A DNA stretch of 64,000 nt from Streptomyces humidus. Lineage in GTDB: Bacteria > Actinomycetota > Actinomycetes > Streptomycetales > Streptomycetaceae. Location: assembly GCF_014649655.1 (NCBI RefSeq), contig NZ_BMTL01000013.1, positions 153,708-217,707 on the forward strand, read 5' to 3'. The notes under the pieces are model-generated. The model was not told where the DNA came from. It searched no databases and saw nothing but the letters and a program-made list of their open reading frames with translations. Positions within the stretch are counted from its first letter, which is position 1; each line of letters begins with the position of its first letter. The position numbers and the translations under genes are program-made. This document shows, piece by piece, positions 50,443 to 64,000 of this stretch.

Positions 50443-53178
50443 CTACCCCTCCGGCTGCCCCCGGATCACGTCGAGGACACCGTCCAACTCGTCCGGCTTC
50501 ACGAGAACGTCGCGCGCCTTGGAGCCCTCGCTCGGTCCGACGATGTTCCGGGACTCCATGAGGTCCATCAGCCGGCCCGCCTTGGCGAAGCCCACGCGCA
50601 GCTTGCGCTGGAGCATGGACGTCGACCCGAACTGGGTGGAGACGACCAGCTCGGCCGCCTGGCACAGCAGGTCGAGGTCGTCGCCGATGTCCTCGTCGAT
50701 CTCCTTCTTCTGCTTGGTCCCGACGGTGACGTCGTCCCGGAAGACGGGCGCCATCTGGTCCTTGCAGTGCTGGACGACCGCCGCGACCTCGGCCTCGGTC
50801 ACGAAGGCGCCCTGCATACGGGTGGGCTTGTTGGCGCCCATCGGCAGGAACAGCCCGTCGCCCTTGCCGATCAGCTTCTCGGCGCCCGGCTGGTCGAGGA
50901 TGACGCGCGAGTCTGCGAGCGAGGAGGTGGCGAAGGCGAGCCGCGAGGGCACGTTCGCCTTGATCAGGCCGGTGACGACGTCGACCGAGGGACGCTGGGT
51001 GGCGAGCACCAGGTGGATGCCGGCCGCGCGCGCGAGCTGCGTGATGCGCACGATGGAGTCCTCCACGTCCCGCGGCGCGACCATCATCAGGTCGGCGAGC
51101 TCGTCGACGATCACCAGCAGGTACGGGTACGGCTGAAGCTCGCGCTCGCTGCCCTCGGGCGGCTTGACGGTGCCCTCGCGCACGGCGCGGTTGAAGTCGT
51201 CGATGTGCCGGTAGCCGTAGGCGGCGAGGTCGTCGTAGCGCAGGTCCATCTCGCGGACGACCCACTGGAGCGCCTCGGCGGCCCGCTTGGGGTTGGTGAT
51301 GATCGGCGTGATCAGGTGGGGGATGCCCTCGTAGGCGGTCAGCTCGACGCGCTTGGGGTCGACGAGGATCATCCGGACGTCCTCGGGGGTCGCCCGGATC
51401 ATGACCGAGGTGATCAGGCAGTTGATGCAGGACGACTTGCCCGACCCGGTGGCGCCGGCGACCAGTATGTGCGGCATCTTCGCCAACGAGTGCATGACGT
51501 AGCCGCCCTCGACGTCCTTGCCGAAGGCGACCAGCATCGGGTCGTCGTCCTCGGCGGATTCGGCGAGCCGCAGCACGTCGCCGAGGTTGACCATCTCCCG
51601 GTCGGTGTTCGGGATCTCGATGCCGACCGCGGACTTGCCCGGGATCGGGCTGATGATCCGCACGTCGGGGCTGGCCACGGCGTACGCGATGTTCTTCGCC
51701 AGCGCGGTGATCCGCTCCACCTTCACGGCGGGCCCGAGCTCGACCTCGTAGCGCGTGACCGTCGGCCCGCGGGTGAAGCCGGTGACGGCGGCGTCCACCT
51801 TGAACTCGGTGAAGACGTTGGTCAGGGAGGCGACGACGGCGTCGTTGGCGGCGCTGCGCGCCTTGCCGGGGCCGCCGCGCTCCAGGAGGTCGAGCGAGGG
51901 CAGGGCGTAGGTGATGTCCCCGGACAGCTGGAGCTGCTCGGCGCGCGCCGGCAGCTCGCGCGGCGCCTCGGGGGCCGCCTTGGTCAGATCCGGTACCGCT
52001 CCGCCGGTCCTGGGCTTCTCCTGCCCGGGGCGGGTGGCCGGCGCCGGGACGGGCGTCGGCACGGGGGTCGGCGTGGTCGGCTCCCTGTCGCCCGTGCTCA
52101 CGCCCTGGGTGAGGTCGGCGACGATCCGCGAGGGCGGCATGCCGTGCAGGACGGCGCCGTCGAGGTCGGCCGCCGCGGCCGCGGCGATGTCCACGGCGTC
52201 CATCTGCCGGTCCATGGCCGGCTGGGGCACCGCGGAGCGCCGGGGGCGGCCGCGTCGCCGGGTGAGCGCCTCCTGCTCGGCGCTGTCGGGGTCGTACGGC
52301 CCGGCGGCGCCCGGGCGCCGCCGGGAGCGGCCGGGCAGCGCCTCGCGCCACTGCTCGTCGTAGCGGGCATCGTCGTCGCCGAACTCGTCGTACTCGTCCT
52401 GCGTCGCGTCGCGCAGCAGTCCGAGGCTCACCCCGAGCTGCCGCAGGCGCTGCGGGACGGCGTTGACGGGGGTGGCCGTGACGACCAGCAGACCGAAGAT
52501 CGTGAGGAGCACCAGCATCGGTACGGCGAGGACCTCGCCCATGGTGTACGTGAGCGGGGTCGCCGCACTCCAGCCGATGAGACCGCCGGCATCCCTTATG
52601 GCCTGCATGCCGGCGCTGCGGGCGGGCGCGCCGCAGGCGATGTGGACCTGTCCGAGCACGCCGATGACGAGCGCCGAAAGACCGATCACGATCCGTCCGT
52701 TGGCCTCGGGCTTCTCCGGGTGGCGGATGAAGCGCACGGCGACGACGGCGAACAGGATCGGCACGAGCAGGTCGAGCCGGCCGAAGGCGCCGGTCACCAG
52801 GATCTCCACGAGGTCGCCCACGGGGCCGCGCAGATCGGCCCAGGTACCCGCGGCGACGATCAGCGCGACACCGAACAGCAGCAGCGCGACGCCGTCCTTG
52901 CGGTGGGCCGGGTCGAGATTCCTCGCGCCGTTCCCTATGCCGCGGAACACGGCGCCGACGGCGTGCGCCAGGCCGAGCCAGACGGCGCGCACGAGCCGGT
53001 AGACGCCCCCGGTGGGGCTGGGAGCCGGCGCGGGCACGGGCTTTCGGGCCGCGGCTTTCCTGGCGGGCGCCTTCTTCGCCGGGACCTTCTTCGCGGCGGC
53101 CTTCTTCGCCGGAGCCTTCGCCGGAGCAGCCGCCTTCCTGGCGGGCTGCTTCTTGGCTGCGGAGGGACGTGAGGCCAT
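50443..53178 (-). CDS. ftsK: DNA translocase FtsK/SpoIIIE
   Basis: Septal DNA pump of 911 residues. The N-terminus is an unusual Lys/Ala/Pro-rich tail (residues 1-50, histone-like). Four TM helices span about 90-260, an acidic/Pro linker follows, and the motor domain has GATGSGKSS (near 574) and the Walker B MILVDPKRVEL. The C-terminal gamma winged helix (FGSTSMLQRKLRVGFAKAGRLMD) recognises polar DNA sequences. It moves chromosomes through closing septa, notably during sporulation. TAACCT six bases before ATG 53178 suggests a leaderless mRNA. Confidence 0.96.
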   Translation of the reverse strand: MASRPSAAKKQPARKAAAPAKAPAKKAAAKKVPAKKAPARKAAARKPVPAPAPSPTGGVYRLVRAVWLGLAHAVGAVFRGIGNGARNLDPAHRKDGVALLLFGVALIVAAGTWADLRGPVGDLVEILVTGAFGRLDLLVPILFAVVAVRFIRHPEKPEANGRIVIGLSALVIGVLGQVHIACGAPARSAGMQAIRDAGGLIGWSAATPLTYTMGEVLAVPMLVLLTIFGLLVVTATPVNAVPQRLRQLGVSLGLLRDATQDEYDEFGDDDARYDEQWREALPGRSRRRPGAAGPYDPDSAEQEALTRRRGRPRRSAVPQPAMDRQMDAVDIAAAAAADLDGAVLHGMPPSRIVADLTQGVSTGDREPTTPTPVPTPVPAPATRPGQEKPRTGGAVPDLTKAAPEAPRELPARAEQLQLSGDITYALPSLDLLERGGPGKARSAANDAVVASLTNVFTEFKVDAAVTGFTRGPTVTRYEVELGPAVKVERITALAKNIAYAVASPDVRIISPIPGKSAVGIEIPNTDREMVNLGDVLRLAESAEDDDPMLVAFGKDVEGGYVMHSLAKMPHILVAGATGSGKSSCINCLITSVMIRATPEDVRMILVDPKRVELTAYEGIPHLITPIITNPKRAAEALQWVVREMDLRYDDLAAYGYRHIDDFNRAVREGTVKPPEGSERELQPYPYLLVIVDELADLMMVAPRDVEDSIVRITQLARAAGIHLVLATQRPSVDVVTGLIKANVPSRLAFATSSLADSRVILDQPGAEKLIGKGDGLFLPMGANKPTRMQGAFVTEAEVAAVVQHCKDQMAPVFRDDVTVGTKQKKEIDEDIGDDLDLLCQAAELVVSTQFGSTSMLQRKLRVGFAKAGRLMDLMESRNIVGPSEGSKARDVLVKPDELDGVLDVIRGQPEG

Positions 53179-53349
53179 GGTGTGAGGTTACCGGTGGAGA
53201 CCAGTGTGGACACGTGTGGCCGGTGCTTCACCCGTTCGTGTCGCCCCCGCCGCGGCACGGAACTGACGGGTGCGGTCCGCGGGAAGGTGGAACTGACGCG
53301 CTCTCATGCACAACTTCTGCGTCGCGCCCGTCAGTTCCGCCCGTTCCGG

Positions 53350-54036
53350 TCAGTTCGGCGAGGGCAACGAGGCCGGCCCGCCGCCGGCGCCCGGCTCCAG
53401 GGCGTCCAGCGCCCGGCGCAGACCGGTGAGTTTGCGCTCCAGATGGGCCGCCGTGGCCACCGCCGCCGCGTCCGCCGACTCGTCGTCCAGTTGCTTGGAC
53501 AGGGCCTCGGCCTGCTCTTCGACCGCCGCGAGCCGCGCGGAGAGCTCCGCGAGCAGCCCGGCCGGCTCCTTGGCGTCGCCGCCCAGGGCGGCCTTCCCGC
53601 CGCCCTCCAACTGCAGCCGCAGCAGCGCCGCCTGCTCACGCAGCTGACAGTTCTTCATGTACAGCTCGACGAACACCGAGACCTTCGCGCGCAGCACCCA
53701 CGGGTCGAACGGCTTGGAGATGTAGTCCACCGCGCCCGCCGCGTACCCGCGGAAGGTGTGATGCGGCCCGTGGTTGATCGCGGTGAGGAAGATGATCGGG
53801 ATGTCCCTGGTCCGCTCCCGCCGCTTGATGTGCGCGGCCGTCTCGAAGCCGTCCATTCCCGGCATCTGGACGTCCAGCAGAATGACCGCGAAGTCGTCCG
53901 TCAGCAGTGCTTTGAGCGCCTCTTCCCCGGACGATGCCCGCACCAGCGTCTGATCGAGCGCAGAGAGGATCGCCTCCAGCGCCAGCAGATTCTCCGGCCG
54001 GTCATCGACCAGGAGGATCTTGGCCTTCTGCACCAT
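53350..54036 (-). CDS. osaB: Response regulator OsaB (receiver plus coiled coil)
   Basis: Receiver protein of 228 residues: VDDR, phospho-acceptor Asp55 (LLDVQMPGMDG), and Lys in SKPFD. Instead of a DNA-binding domain, residues 125-215 form a probable coiled coil (LREQAALLRLQLEGG, LAELSARLAAVEEQAEALSKQL). GAGGAGGG precedes ATG 54036. It follows osaA on the same strand and corresponds, by gene order and domain plan, to OsaB of the S. coelicolor osmotic adaptation system. Output is presumably by protein contact. Confidence 0.9.
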   Translation of the reverse strand: MVQKAKILLVDDRPENLLALEAILSALDQTLVRASSGEEALKALLTDDFAVILLDVQMPGMDGFETAAHIKRRERTRDIPIIFLTAINHGPHHTFRGYAAGAVDYISKPFDPWVLRAKVSVFVELYMKNCQLREQAALLRLQLEGGGKAALGGDAKEPAGLLAELSARLAAVEEQAEALSKQLDDESADAAAVATAAHLERKLTGLRRALDALEPGAGGGPASLPSPN

Positions 54037-54222
54037 GGCCCGCCCTCCTCGCCCCGGCAGTGCACCGGGCGCCGCCCCTGGGGACGACTCCTTTGCGCCG
54101 CCCTTCCCTGTGCCGGTCATGGTAGCCGCACCCCGACCGTCGCCACACCCTGTCACCGTGATGTCACTGTGCACGTAGCAGGAACGCAGCAGGAGACCAG
54201 AAGGTTCCCCGGATTCCGCCTC

Positions 54223-54251
54223 GCTACACGGCGACGGCCACCCTGAGTCAA
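54223..54251 (-). promoter_or_regulatory. Promoter candidate for osaB
   Basis: On the minus strand TTGACT (54246-54251), 17 bases, then TGTAGC (54223-54228), in the 274-base gap between osaA and osaB. It would allow osaB to be made separately from osaA. Confidence 0.45.
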
Positions 54252-54310
54252 CAACTTCCGGCAGCCTCCGAAGGTTCCCGCCACGCCCGGGGTTCCCGCC
54301 GGGGGACGCC

Positions 54311-59773
<5,463 letters not shown>

Positions 59774-60066
59774 TTGTCCCTCCCGCAGGGGTCGACCGTT
59801 ACCGCTGTGCCTGGGTGCTGCTCGCCGTCGTTCCTGGTGCCACCCGGTGTCGCACCCGATGGAACCAGGCGGGCCCGGAGGGCTGCTGCCCCCTGGACCC
59901 GGACGACACTCACTCTGCCCGGACCTTCACAGGAAGCTTGCCCAGTGTTTCACCCTCGCCGAACCAGGCCATAACAGTTCGGCAGCTTCGCACACGGTCC
60001 GCACACCCTCGGGCGGAAACACCGGTGACCGGCATCCGCGGGGCCCCGGAAGGTAAGTAACCTTGC

Positions 60067-62889
60067 ATGCGGCTGTCCAGCCACACCGGTCCGACGGTCT
60101 GGGCGGTGGCACGAGCACGAGCGGGCATCGGAGGGGCGACCGCACACATGACCACCGGACTGATCCCGGGGGGACACCCCCCGGACCCCCGGCCCCCTGG
60201 CGCGCGCCCGCCCCACCAGCGGAGCGACCCGGCCGGCCGGGAAGCCCTGTCCGCAGACAACCGGCCGAGGAGTTCTGTGATCACCGCGCGCGCGGCCGCC
60301 AGCTTCGAGCCCGTCGGGCGATCGGTGGCGACCGCCCGGTCCTTCGTCCGCGACACCCTCCAGGGCTGGGGTTTCGCCGACATCATCGACGACGCCGTCG
60401 TCCTCACCAGCGAACTGGTGACCAACGCGGTCGTCCACGCCGGCACCCACGCCGACGTCCTGTGCCTGCGCAGCGACGACGGCGTCCGCATCGAGGTGGC
60501 CGACCGGTATCCCGAGCGTGAGATCCCCCTCCAGGGCTCCCTCGCCGCCATGGGCAGCCCCGACCGCGAAGGCGGCCGCGGACTCCAGCTGTGCGCCGCC
60601 ATCGCCGCCCGCTGGGGCGTCGAGTACACCCCCACCCACAAGCAGGTCTGGTTCCGGCTCGACCTCCCCGACCGCCCGGTGGGCACCCGCGCCGCCGGCC
60701 CTTCCCTGCCCGCCGACCTACTGCCGCTCGCCGACAGCCGGGTACGCGTCGCGGTCGTCCAGATCGACCGCACCGCCGCCATCTCCGCCTGGAACGAGGA
60801 CGCCGAGGAACTCTTCGGCTACCCCGCCGACCAGGTCACCGGCAAGCCGCTCACCGATCTCGCCGCCTGGCCGCACACCCCCGGCACCAGCACCGGCATC
60901 GTGGAAGCCCTCCAACTCTCCCGCTGGGAGGGCAGTTACGGCATCCGCGGCGCCAACGGCCGCGTCACCCCCGTCTACGCCTCGCACCTCCGGGTCCGCG
61001 ATACCGACGGCGAGCCCTCCACCGTCTGCCTGCTCGTGCGCGACCATGAACGCGCGGTCCTGCAGACGCCGTCGCGCGTCCCGGCGTCCGACACGGCCAC
61101 CGGCTCCGACGGCCAGAGCACGGACCCTTTCGAGGTGTTCATCGGCTCCCCCGCGCCGGACGACCTCGACGGCCTCCTGCAGCGCACCGTCGAGCGTGCT
61201 CGCGACATGCTCGACGCCGACTCCGCCTTCCTCCTCCTGGCCACCGACGACGAGACGGAGTTGGAGGTCCGCGCCTCCACCGGCCTGCCCTCGGCCCGCC
61301 AGCGCTTCGCGCGCGTGCCCGTCGAGGCGGGCCCCGGCCGCTACGGCTCGGCCCGGATGCCGGCCGTCCACGAGGACCTGCTGGCCGTGCCCGGAGCCGT
61401 CCCCCTGCTGAGCGGCACGGGCATGCGCTCCGTCGTCACCGTCCCGCTGAAGGTCGAGGGCCGCCTCACGGGCTCCCTCGGCGTGGCCGCGGAAGCCGCG
61501 GGCCGCTACTCCAACGAGGAGGCCCTGCGCCTGCAGTTCGCGGCCGACCGCATCGCGCTGGCCGTGGAGTCCGCCCGCCTCGGCGAGCTGGAACGCCTGC
61601 GCCGGGGCTCCCTCAGCTTCCTCGTCGAAGCCTCCGATCTCCTCGCGGGCACCCTGGACCGCGACCAGACCCTGGCCCTGATGGCCCAGATGACGGTGCC
61701 GACGCTGGCCACCTGGTGCGCGGTCTACACGATCGCCGACCAGGCCTCCGACCCCTTCCTGTCCTACGTCCTGCACGAGGACGAGGAACTCATCGACGGC
61801 ATCAAGTCGTTGCTCTCCAAGGTCGCGCCCCCGGATCCGGTGCCCACCCCGGGCGCGCGGGTCTGGGCGGCCCCCGCCGAGGCCGCGCACGACGCGGCCC
61901 TGCGCAGCTCCATGCGCAGCCTCGGCCTGACCGGCGGGCCGACCCACCAGATGGCCTCGGGCATCGGCCCCACACTGGCCACGGCCTCCGCGGTCGGCGG
62001 CGAGACCGTGGTCCTCCCCCTCGTAGCCCGCAACCGCGTGATCGGCATGCTGACCCTCGGCAAGCCCACCGACGAACACTTCCGCCAGGAAATCCTCGAA
62101 CTGGCCGAGGACTTGAGCCGCCGAGCGGCCCTCGCCCTCGACAACGCCCGCCTCTACTCGGAGCGCACGGCCATCAGCCAGGCCCTCCAGCGCAGCCTCC
62201 TGCCCCCGGAACTGCCTTCCATCGACGGTGTGGAGGTCGAGGTCATCTACCGCGCCGCCGGTGAGGGCAATGAGGTGGGCGGCGACTTCTACGACGTCTT
62301 CCCGATCAGCGACGGCGCGTACGGCTTCGCCATCGGCGACGTCTGCGGCACGGGCCCGAACGCCGCGGCGGTGACCGGCCTGGCCCGCCACGCGCTCCGG
62401 CTCCTGGCCCGGGAGGGCCTCAGCGGCCCGGCCGTGCTGGAACGCCTCAACTCGGCCATCCTCGACGAGGGGGCGCGCAGCCGCTTCCTCACCCTCCTCT
62501 ACGGCGAGATGCGCCCGCAGGAGGACGGCAGCGCGGAGCTGAAGGTGGTCTGCGCGGGCCACCCGCTCCCCCTGCGCCTCCGCCAGGACGGCACGGTCGA
62601 GCCGGCCGCCGAACCTCAGCCGCTCCTGGGCGTCATGGAGGACCTGGAGCTCTACGAGCAGACGGTCACCCTCGACCCGGGCGACGTCCTGCTCTGCGTC
62701 ACGGACGGCGTCACCGAGCGCCGCGAAGGGACCCGCATGCTGGGCGACGACGGCCTGGCCGACGTCCTCACCACCTGCACGGGCCTCACGGCCGGCGCGG
62801 TCGCCGCGCGCATCATGCGCGCAGTGGAACGCTTCGCGTCCGACGCCCCTTCCGACGACATGGCCATCCTGGCAATGCGCGTGGCATGA
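60067..62889 (+). CDS. osaC: OsaC-like multidomain anti-sigma kinase / SpoIIE phosphatase
   Basis: Protein of 940 residues: an RsbW-type HATPase domain (about 75-205, with ELVTNAVVHA and GGRGLQL), a PAS domain (about 225-335), two GAF-type regions (about 380-700) and a SpoIIE/PP2C phosphatase (about 715-940, EGNEVGGDFYDVF, GDVCGTG, TDGVTE). This plan equals S. coelicolor OsaC, which binds SigB and returns its activity to the prestress level. ATG 60067 and ATG 60148 are both possible starts; the ribosome sites are 11-13 bases away. It is divergent from osaA. Confidence 0.9.
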   Translation: MRLSSHTGPTVWAVARARAGIGGATAHMTTGLIPGGHPPDPRPPGARPPHQRSDPAGREALSADNRPRSSVITARAAASFEPVGRSVATARSFVRDTLQGWGFADIIDDAVVLTSELVTNAVVHAGTHADVLCLRSDDGVRIEVADRYPEREIPLQGSLAAMGSPDREGGRGLQLCAAIAARWGVEYTPTHKQVWFRLDLPDRPVGTRAAGPSLPADLLPLADSRVRVAVVQIDRTAAISAWNEDAEELFGYPADQVTGKPLTDLAAWPHTPGTSTGIVEALQLSRWEGSYGIRGANGRVTPVYASHLRVRDTDGEPSTVCLLVRDHERAVLQTPSRVPASDTATGSDGQSTDPFEVFIGSPAPDDLDGLLQRTVERARDMLDADSAFLLLATDDETELEVRASTGLPSARQRFARVPVEAGPGRYGSARMPAVHEDLLAVPGAVPLLSGTGMRSVVTVPLKVEGRLTGSLGVAAEAAGRYSNEEALRLQFAADRIALAVESARLGELERLRRGSLSFLVEASDLLAGTLDRDQTLALMAQMTVPTLATWCAVYTIADQASDPFLSYVLHEDEELIDGIKSLLSKVAPPDPVPTPGARVWAAPAEAAHDAALRSSMRSLGLTGGPTHQMASGIGPTLATASAVGGETVVLPLVARNRVIGMLTLGKPTDEHFRQEILELAEDLSRRAALALDNARLYSERTAISQALQRSLLPPELPSIDGVEVEVIYRAAGEGNEVGGDFYDVFPISDGAYGFAIGDVCGTGPNAAAVTGLARHALRLLAREGLSGPAVLERLNSAILDEGARSRFLTLLYGEMRPQEDGSAELKVVCAGHPLPLRLRQDGTVEPAAEPQPLLGVMEDLELYEQTVTLDPGDVLLCVTDGVTERREGTRMLGDDGLADVLTTCTGLTAGAVAARIMRAVERFASDAPSDDMAILAMRVA

Positions 62890-62908
62890 GGAGGCCGCGA
62901 TACATGAG

Positions 62909-62939
62909 AAAAGCCCCCGCCCTGAAGGGCGGAGGCTTT
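62909..62939. terminator. Bidirectional terminator after osaC and tRNA-Thr
   Basis: AAAGCC-CCGCCCT and GGGCGG-GGCTTT form a stem around GAA with A and T runs at both ends, so it can stop transcription from either side. Confidence 0.88.
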
Positions 62940-62944
62940 CTTCG

Positions 62945-63020
62945 TGGAGCCCCCTAACGGAATCGAACCGTTGACCTTCTCCTTACCATGGAGACGCTCT
63001 GCCGACTGAGCTAAGGGGGC
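62945..63020 (-). tRNA. tRNA-Thr (anticodon GGT)
   Basis: The minus-strand sequence folds as a complete tRNA. The acceptor stem is GCCCCCT/AGGGGGC with discriminator U and an encoded CCA (62945-62947), the anticodon stem is TCTCC/GGAGA around the loop ATGGTAA, and the T-arm contains GGTTCGATTCC. The anticodon GGT reads ACC and ACU. It lies between the DegT-like gene and osaC. Confidence 0.97.
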
Positions 63021-63095
63021 TGGTCACTTTTCGAGGTTTCCCTCGCGGCAACGGAATAGATCATACCCCGAACAGGACGGTGTTCCCAAACTCGT

Positions 63096-63773
63096 TCAGG
63101 AGGCGGCCTGAAGCAGTCCACCGAGCGCGTTGCAGGCCGACGCGATCCGCTGCATGTCCCGTTTCGTCAGCGAGGCGTCCACCGGAAGCGCGAGGGTCTC
63201 GTCGGCCGCCCGCTCGGTCTCCGGGAGCGCGACACACTGCCGGAACCGGGGCAGTCGGTGCGAGGGCGTCTTCACCGGCACCCGGCACTCGACCCCCCGG
63301 GTCCGCAAGGCCCTCGCGAACGCGTCCCGGTCAGGCCGCCCGTTTCCCGGCACCCGCACGACGTACTGCTGATAAGTGTGCCCGGCGCCGCCGTGGGGCG
63401 TCCGGACCCCACGCAGCCGTCCGTCCAGAAAGGCGGCTCTTTCCCGACGCTGCGCGATCTCGTCGTGCGGCGCCCCGGGCTCTCCCTGCTCCACCACCAG
63501 CAACCCGTGCCGGCACCCGAGTTCGCGCAACCGGTGGACCTCTGCCGGCCGTCCGAAGCGGTGCACGACGACGACGGCCGCGGTCCGCGCAGTGACGACC
63601 GCTTCGACGGCGGCCGCATCGAGGCAGTACGTCGACGGGTCGACGTCCGCGAAGACCGGCTGCCCACCCGCCAGGGCGACCGCGGCCGCGACTTCCACGC
63701 TCCCGAAGGCCGGCACGATGACCTCGTCGCCGACTCCGACGCCTGCGGCCCTGAGCGTTACAGCAGTACCCAT
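63096..63773 (-). CDS. Degenerate DegT/DnrJ/EryC1/StrS-type aminotransferase (no PLP lysine region)
   Basis: Protein of 225 residues that begins inside the usual aminotransferase fold (GTAVTLRAAGVGVGDEVIVP, PVFADVDPSTYCLD). The normal EDAAQ motif is replaced by VVEQGEPGAP, the section carrying the PLP-binding Lys is missing, and the C-terminal domain resumes at THYQQYVVRV-like sequence (HTYQQYVVRVPG). About 45 N-terminal residues are also absent compared with full members. The frame itself is intact, so it is a non-catalytic protein or an old remnant still kept open. ATG 63773 has no ribosome site. It sits between tRNA-Thr and the 5S rRNA terminator. Confidence 0.65.
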   Translation of the reverse strand: MGTAVTLRAAGVGVGDEVIVPAFGSVEVAAAVALAGGQPVFADVDPSTYCLDAAAVEAVVTARTAAVVVVHRFGRPAEVHRLRELGCRHGLLVVEQGEPGAPHDEIAQRRERAAFLDGRLRGVRTPHGGAGHTYQQYVVRVPGNGRPDRDAFARALRTRGVECRVPVKTPSHRLPRFRQCVALPETERAADETLALPVDASLTKRDMQRIASACNALGGLLQAAS

Positions 63774-63821
63774 GCGGTGGATGCTGGAGCCGGAACATGA
63801 ACGCCAAGTGGCCGAAAACAA

Positions 63822-63864
63822 AAAAGGGTTGGGATCCGAACCGAAGTTCAGATCCCAACCCTTT
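63822..63864 (-). terminator. Terminator of the rrn operon after 5S rRNA
   Basis: On the minus strand the stem AAAGGGTTGGGATC (complement 63851-63864) with GATCCCAACCCTTT (63823-63836) encloses GAACTTCGGTTC and is followed by TTTTTT. It stands directly after the 5S gene. Confidence 0.95.
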
Positions 63865-63872
63865 GAATGATT

Positions 63873-63992
63873 GTTCGGCGGTGTCCTACTCTCCCACAGG
63901 GTCCCCCCCTGCAGTACCATCGGCGCTGTAAGGCTTAGCTTCCGGGTTCGGAATGTAACCGGGCGTTTCCCTCACGCTATGACCACCGAAAC
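63873..63992 (-). rRNA. 5S ribosomal RNA
   Basis: A 120-base minus-strand 5S gene beginning GTTTCGGTGGTCATAGCGTG and ending CACCGCCGAAC. The internal CCGAACCCGGAAGCTAAGCC is conserved, and the ends pair (GGTGGTC with GACACCGCC). It is the last gene of an rrn operon whose 23S and 16S genes lie beyond the right edge. Confidence 0.97.
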
Positions 63993-64000
63993 ACTATGAA

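Noticed and set aside
60050..60064. AAGGT/ACCTT hairpin over the osaC ribosome site as a riboswitch or thermometer
   Set aside because: The stem has only five pairs, and the start codon itself is uncertain.
59774..60066. SigB promoter for osaC
   Set aside because: No GNNT with a 14-16 base spacer before GGGTA can be found on either strand in the gap. GGGTGC and GGGTGT are the nearest.
63774..63920. N-terminal extension of the DegT-like frame through the terminator into 5S rRNA
   Set aside because: It would overlap the rrn terminator and the 5S gene and adds no aminotransferase-like sequence.

Overview
The window is high-GC actinobacterial chromosome and almost certainly Streptomyces: nearly every codon ends in G or C, many genes use GTG or TTG starts, several genes look leaderless, and the gene order matches, from memory, the S. 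coelicolor segment around SCO5745 to SCO5799 (part of a siderophore-cluster aminotransferase, hflX, rshA, dapF, miaA, miaB, gluABCD, recA-recX, lhr-nei, dpsB, clgR, cinA, pgsA, rimO, ftsK, osaB-osaA/osaC). No phage, insertion sequence, integrase or CRISPR array is visible. This is core chromosome.

Layout. 1-9.9 kb: the end of an aminotransferase, a lipoprotein serine protease, hflX, a secreted M1 aminopeptidase, rshA and dapF. 10-17 kb: tRNA-A37 modification (miaA, miaB), a small acidic protein, an antitoxin-family protein, a LigB-like protein with an altered metal site and a NarL-type two-component system. 17.3-19.6 kb: a KhtTU-type K+/H+ antiporter pair and a MazG-like pyrophosphohydrolase. 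19.7-26.6 kb: a glutamate module made of an orphan TAXI binding protein, the GluK/GluR two-component system and the gluABCD ABC transporter. 26.7-29.9 kb: an FAD monooxygenase, then cysteine dioxygenase and a rhodanese behind a short Cys-codon leader peptide. 30.1-34.1 kb: recX, recA, an AI-2E family permease and a DUF3046 protein. 34.2-37.2 kb: a toroid-fold hypothetical, azlCD and an overlapping AraC regulator. 37.5-44.4 kb: lhr, nei-like glycosylase and an SDR under a palindromic operator. 44.6-50.2 kb: a membrane protein, dps, and the rimO-pgsA-cinA-clgR group with a RodZ-like gene. 50.4-62.9 kb: ftsK and the osmotic-stress system osaB, osaA and osaC. 62.9-64 kb: tRNA-Thr, a degenerate DegT-type aminotransferase and the 5S rRNA that ends an rrn operon entering from the right edge.

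The strongest cross-gene signal is regulatory. A promoter of the form TTGTCRGTG-N8-TANNNT, known in mycobacteria as the LexA-independent DNA-damage (RecA-NDp, PafBC) motif, can be read in front of four separate transcription units: recA, the MazG-like gene, lhr and rimO-pgsA-cinA. A weaker copy precedes the AI-2E permease. At mazG, lhr and rimO the -10 lies only 6-7 nt from the start codon, which predicts leaderless damage-induced mRNAs. recA also carries a LexA box. Other regulatory sites are a cysteine leader peptide with a 27-bp dyad before cysteine dioxygenase, an 11-bp-phased direct repeat at gluA, and a TetR-like palindrome over the -35 of the SDR gene.

All assignments come from reading the sequence and recalling families. 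No search or alignment program was run.
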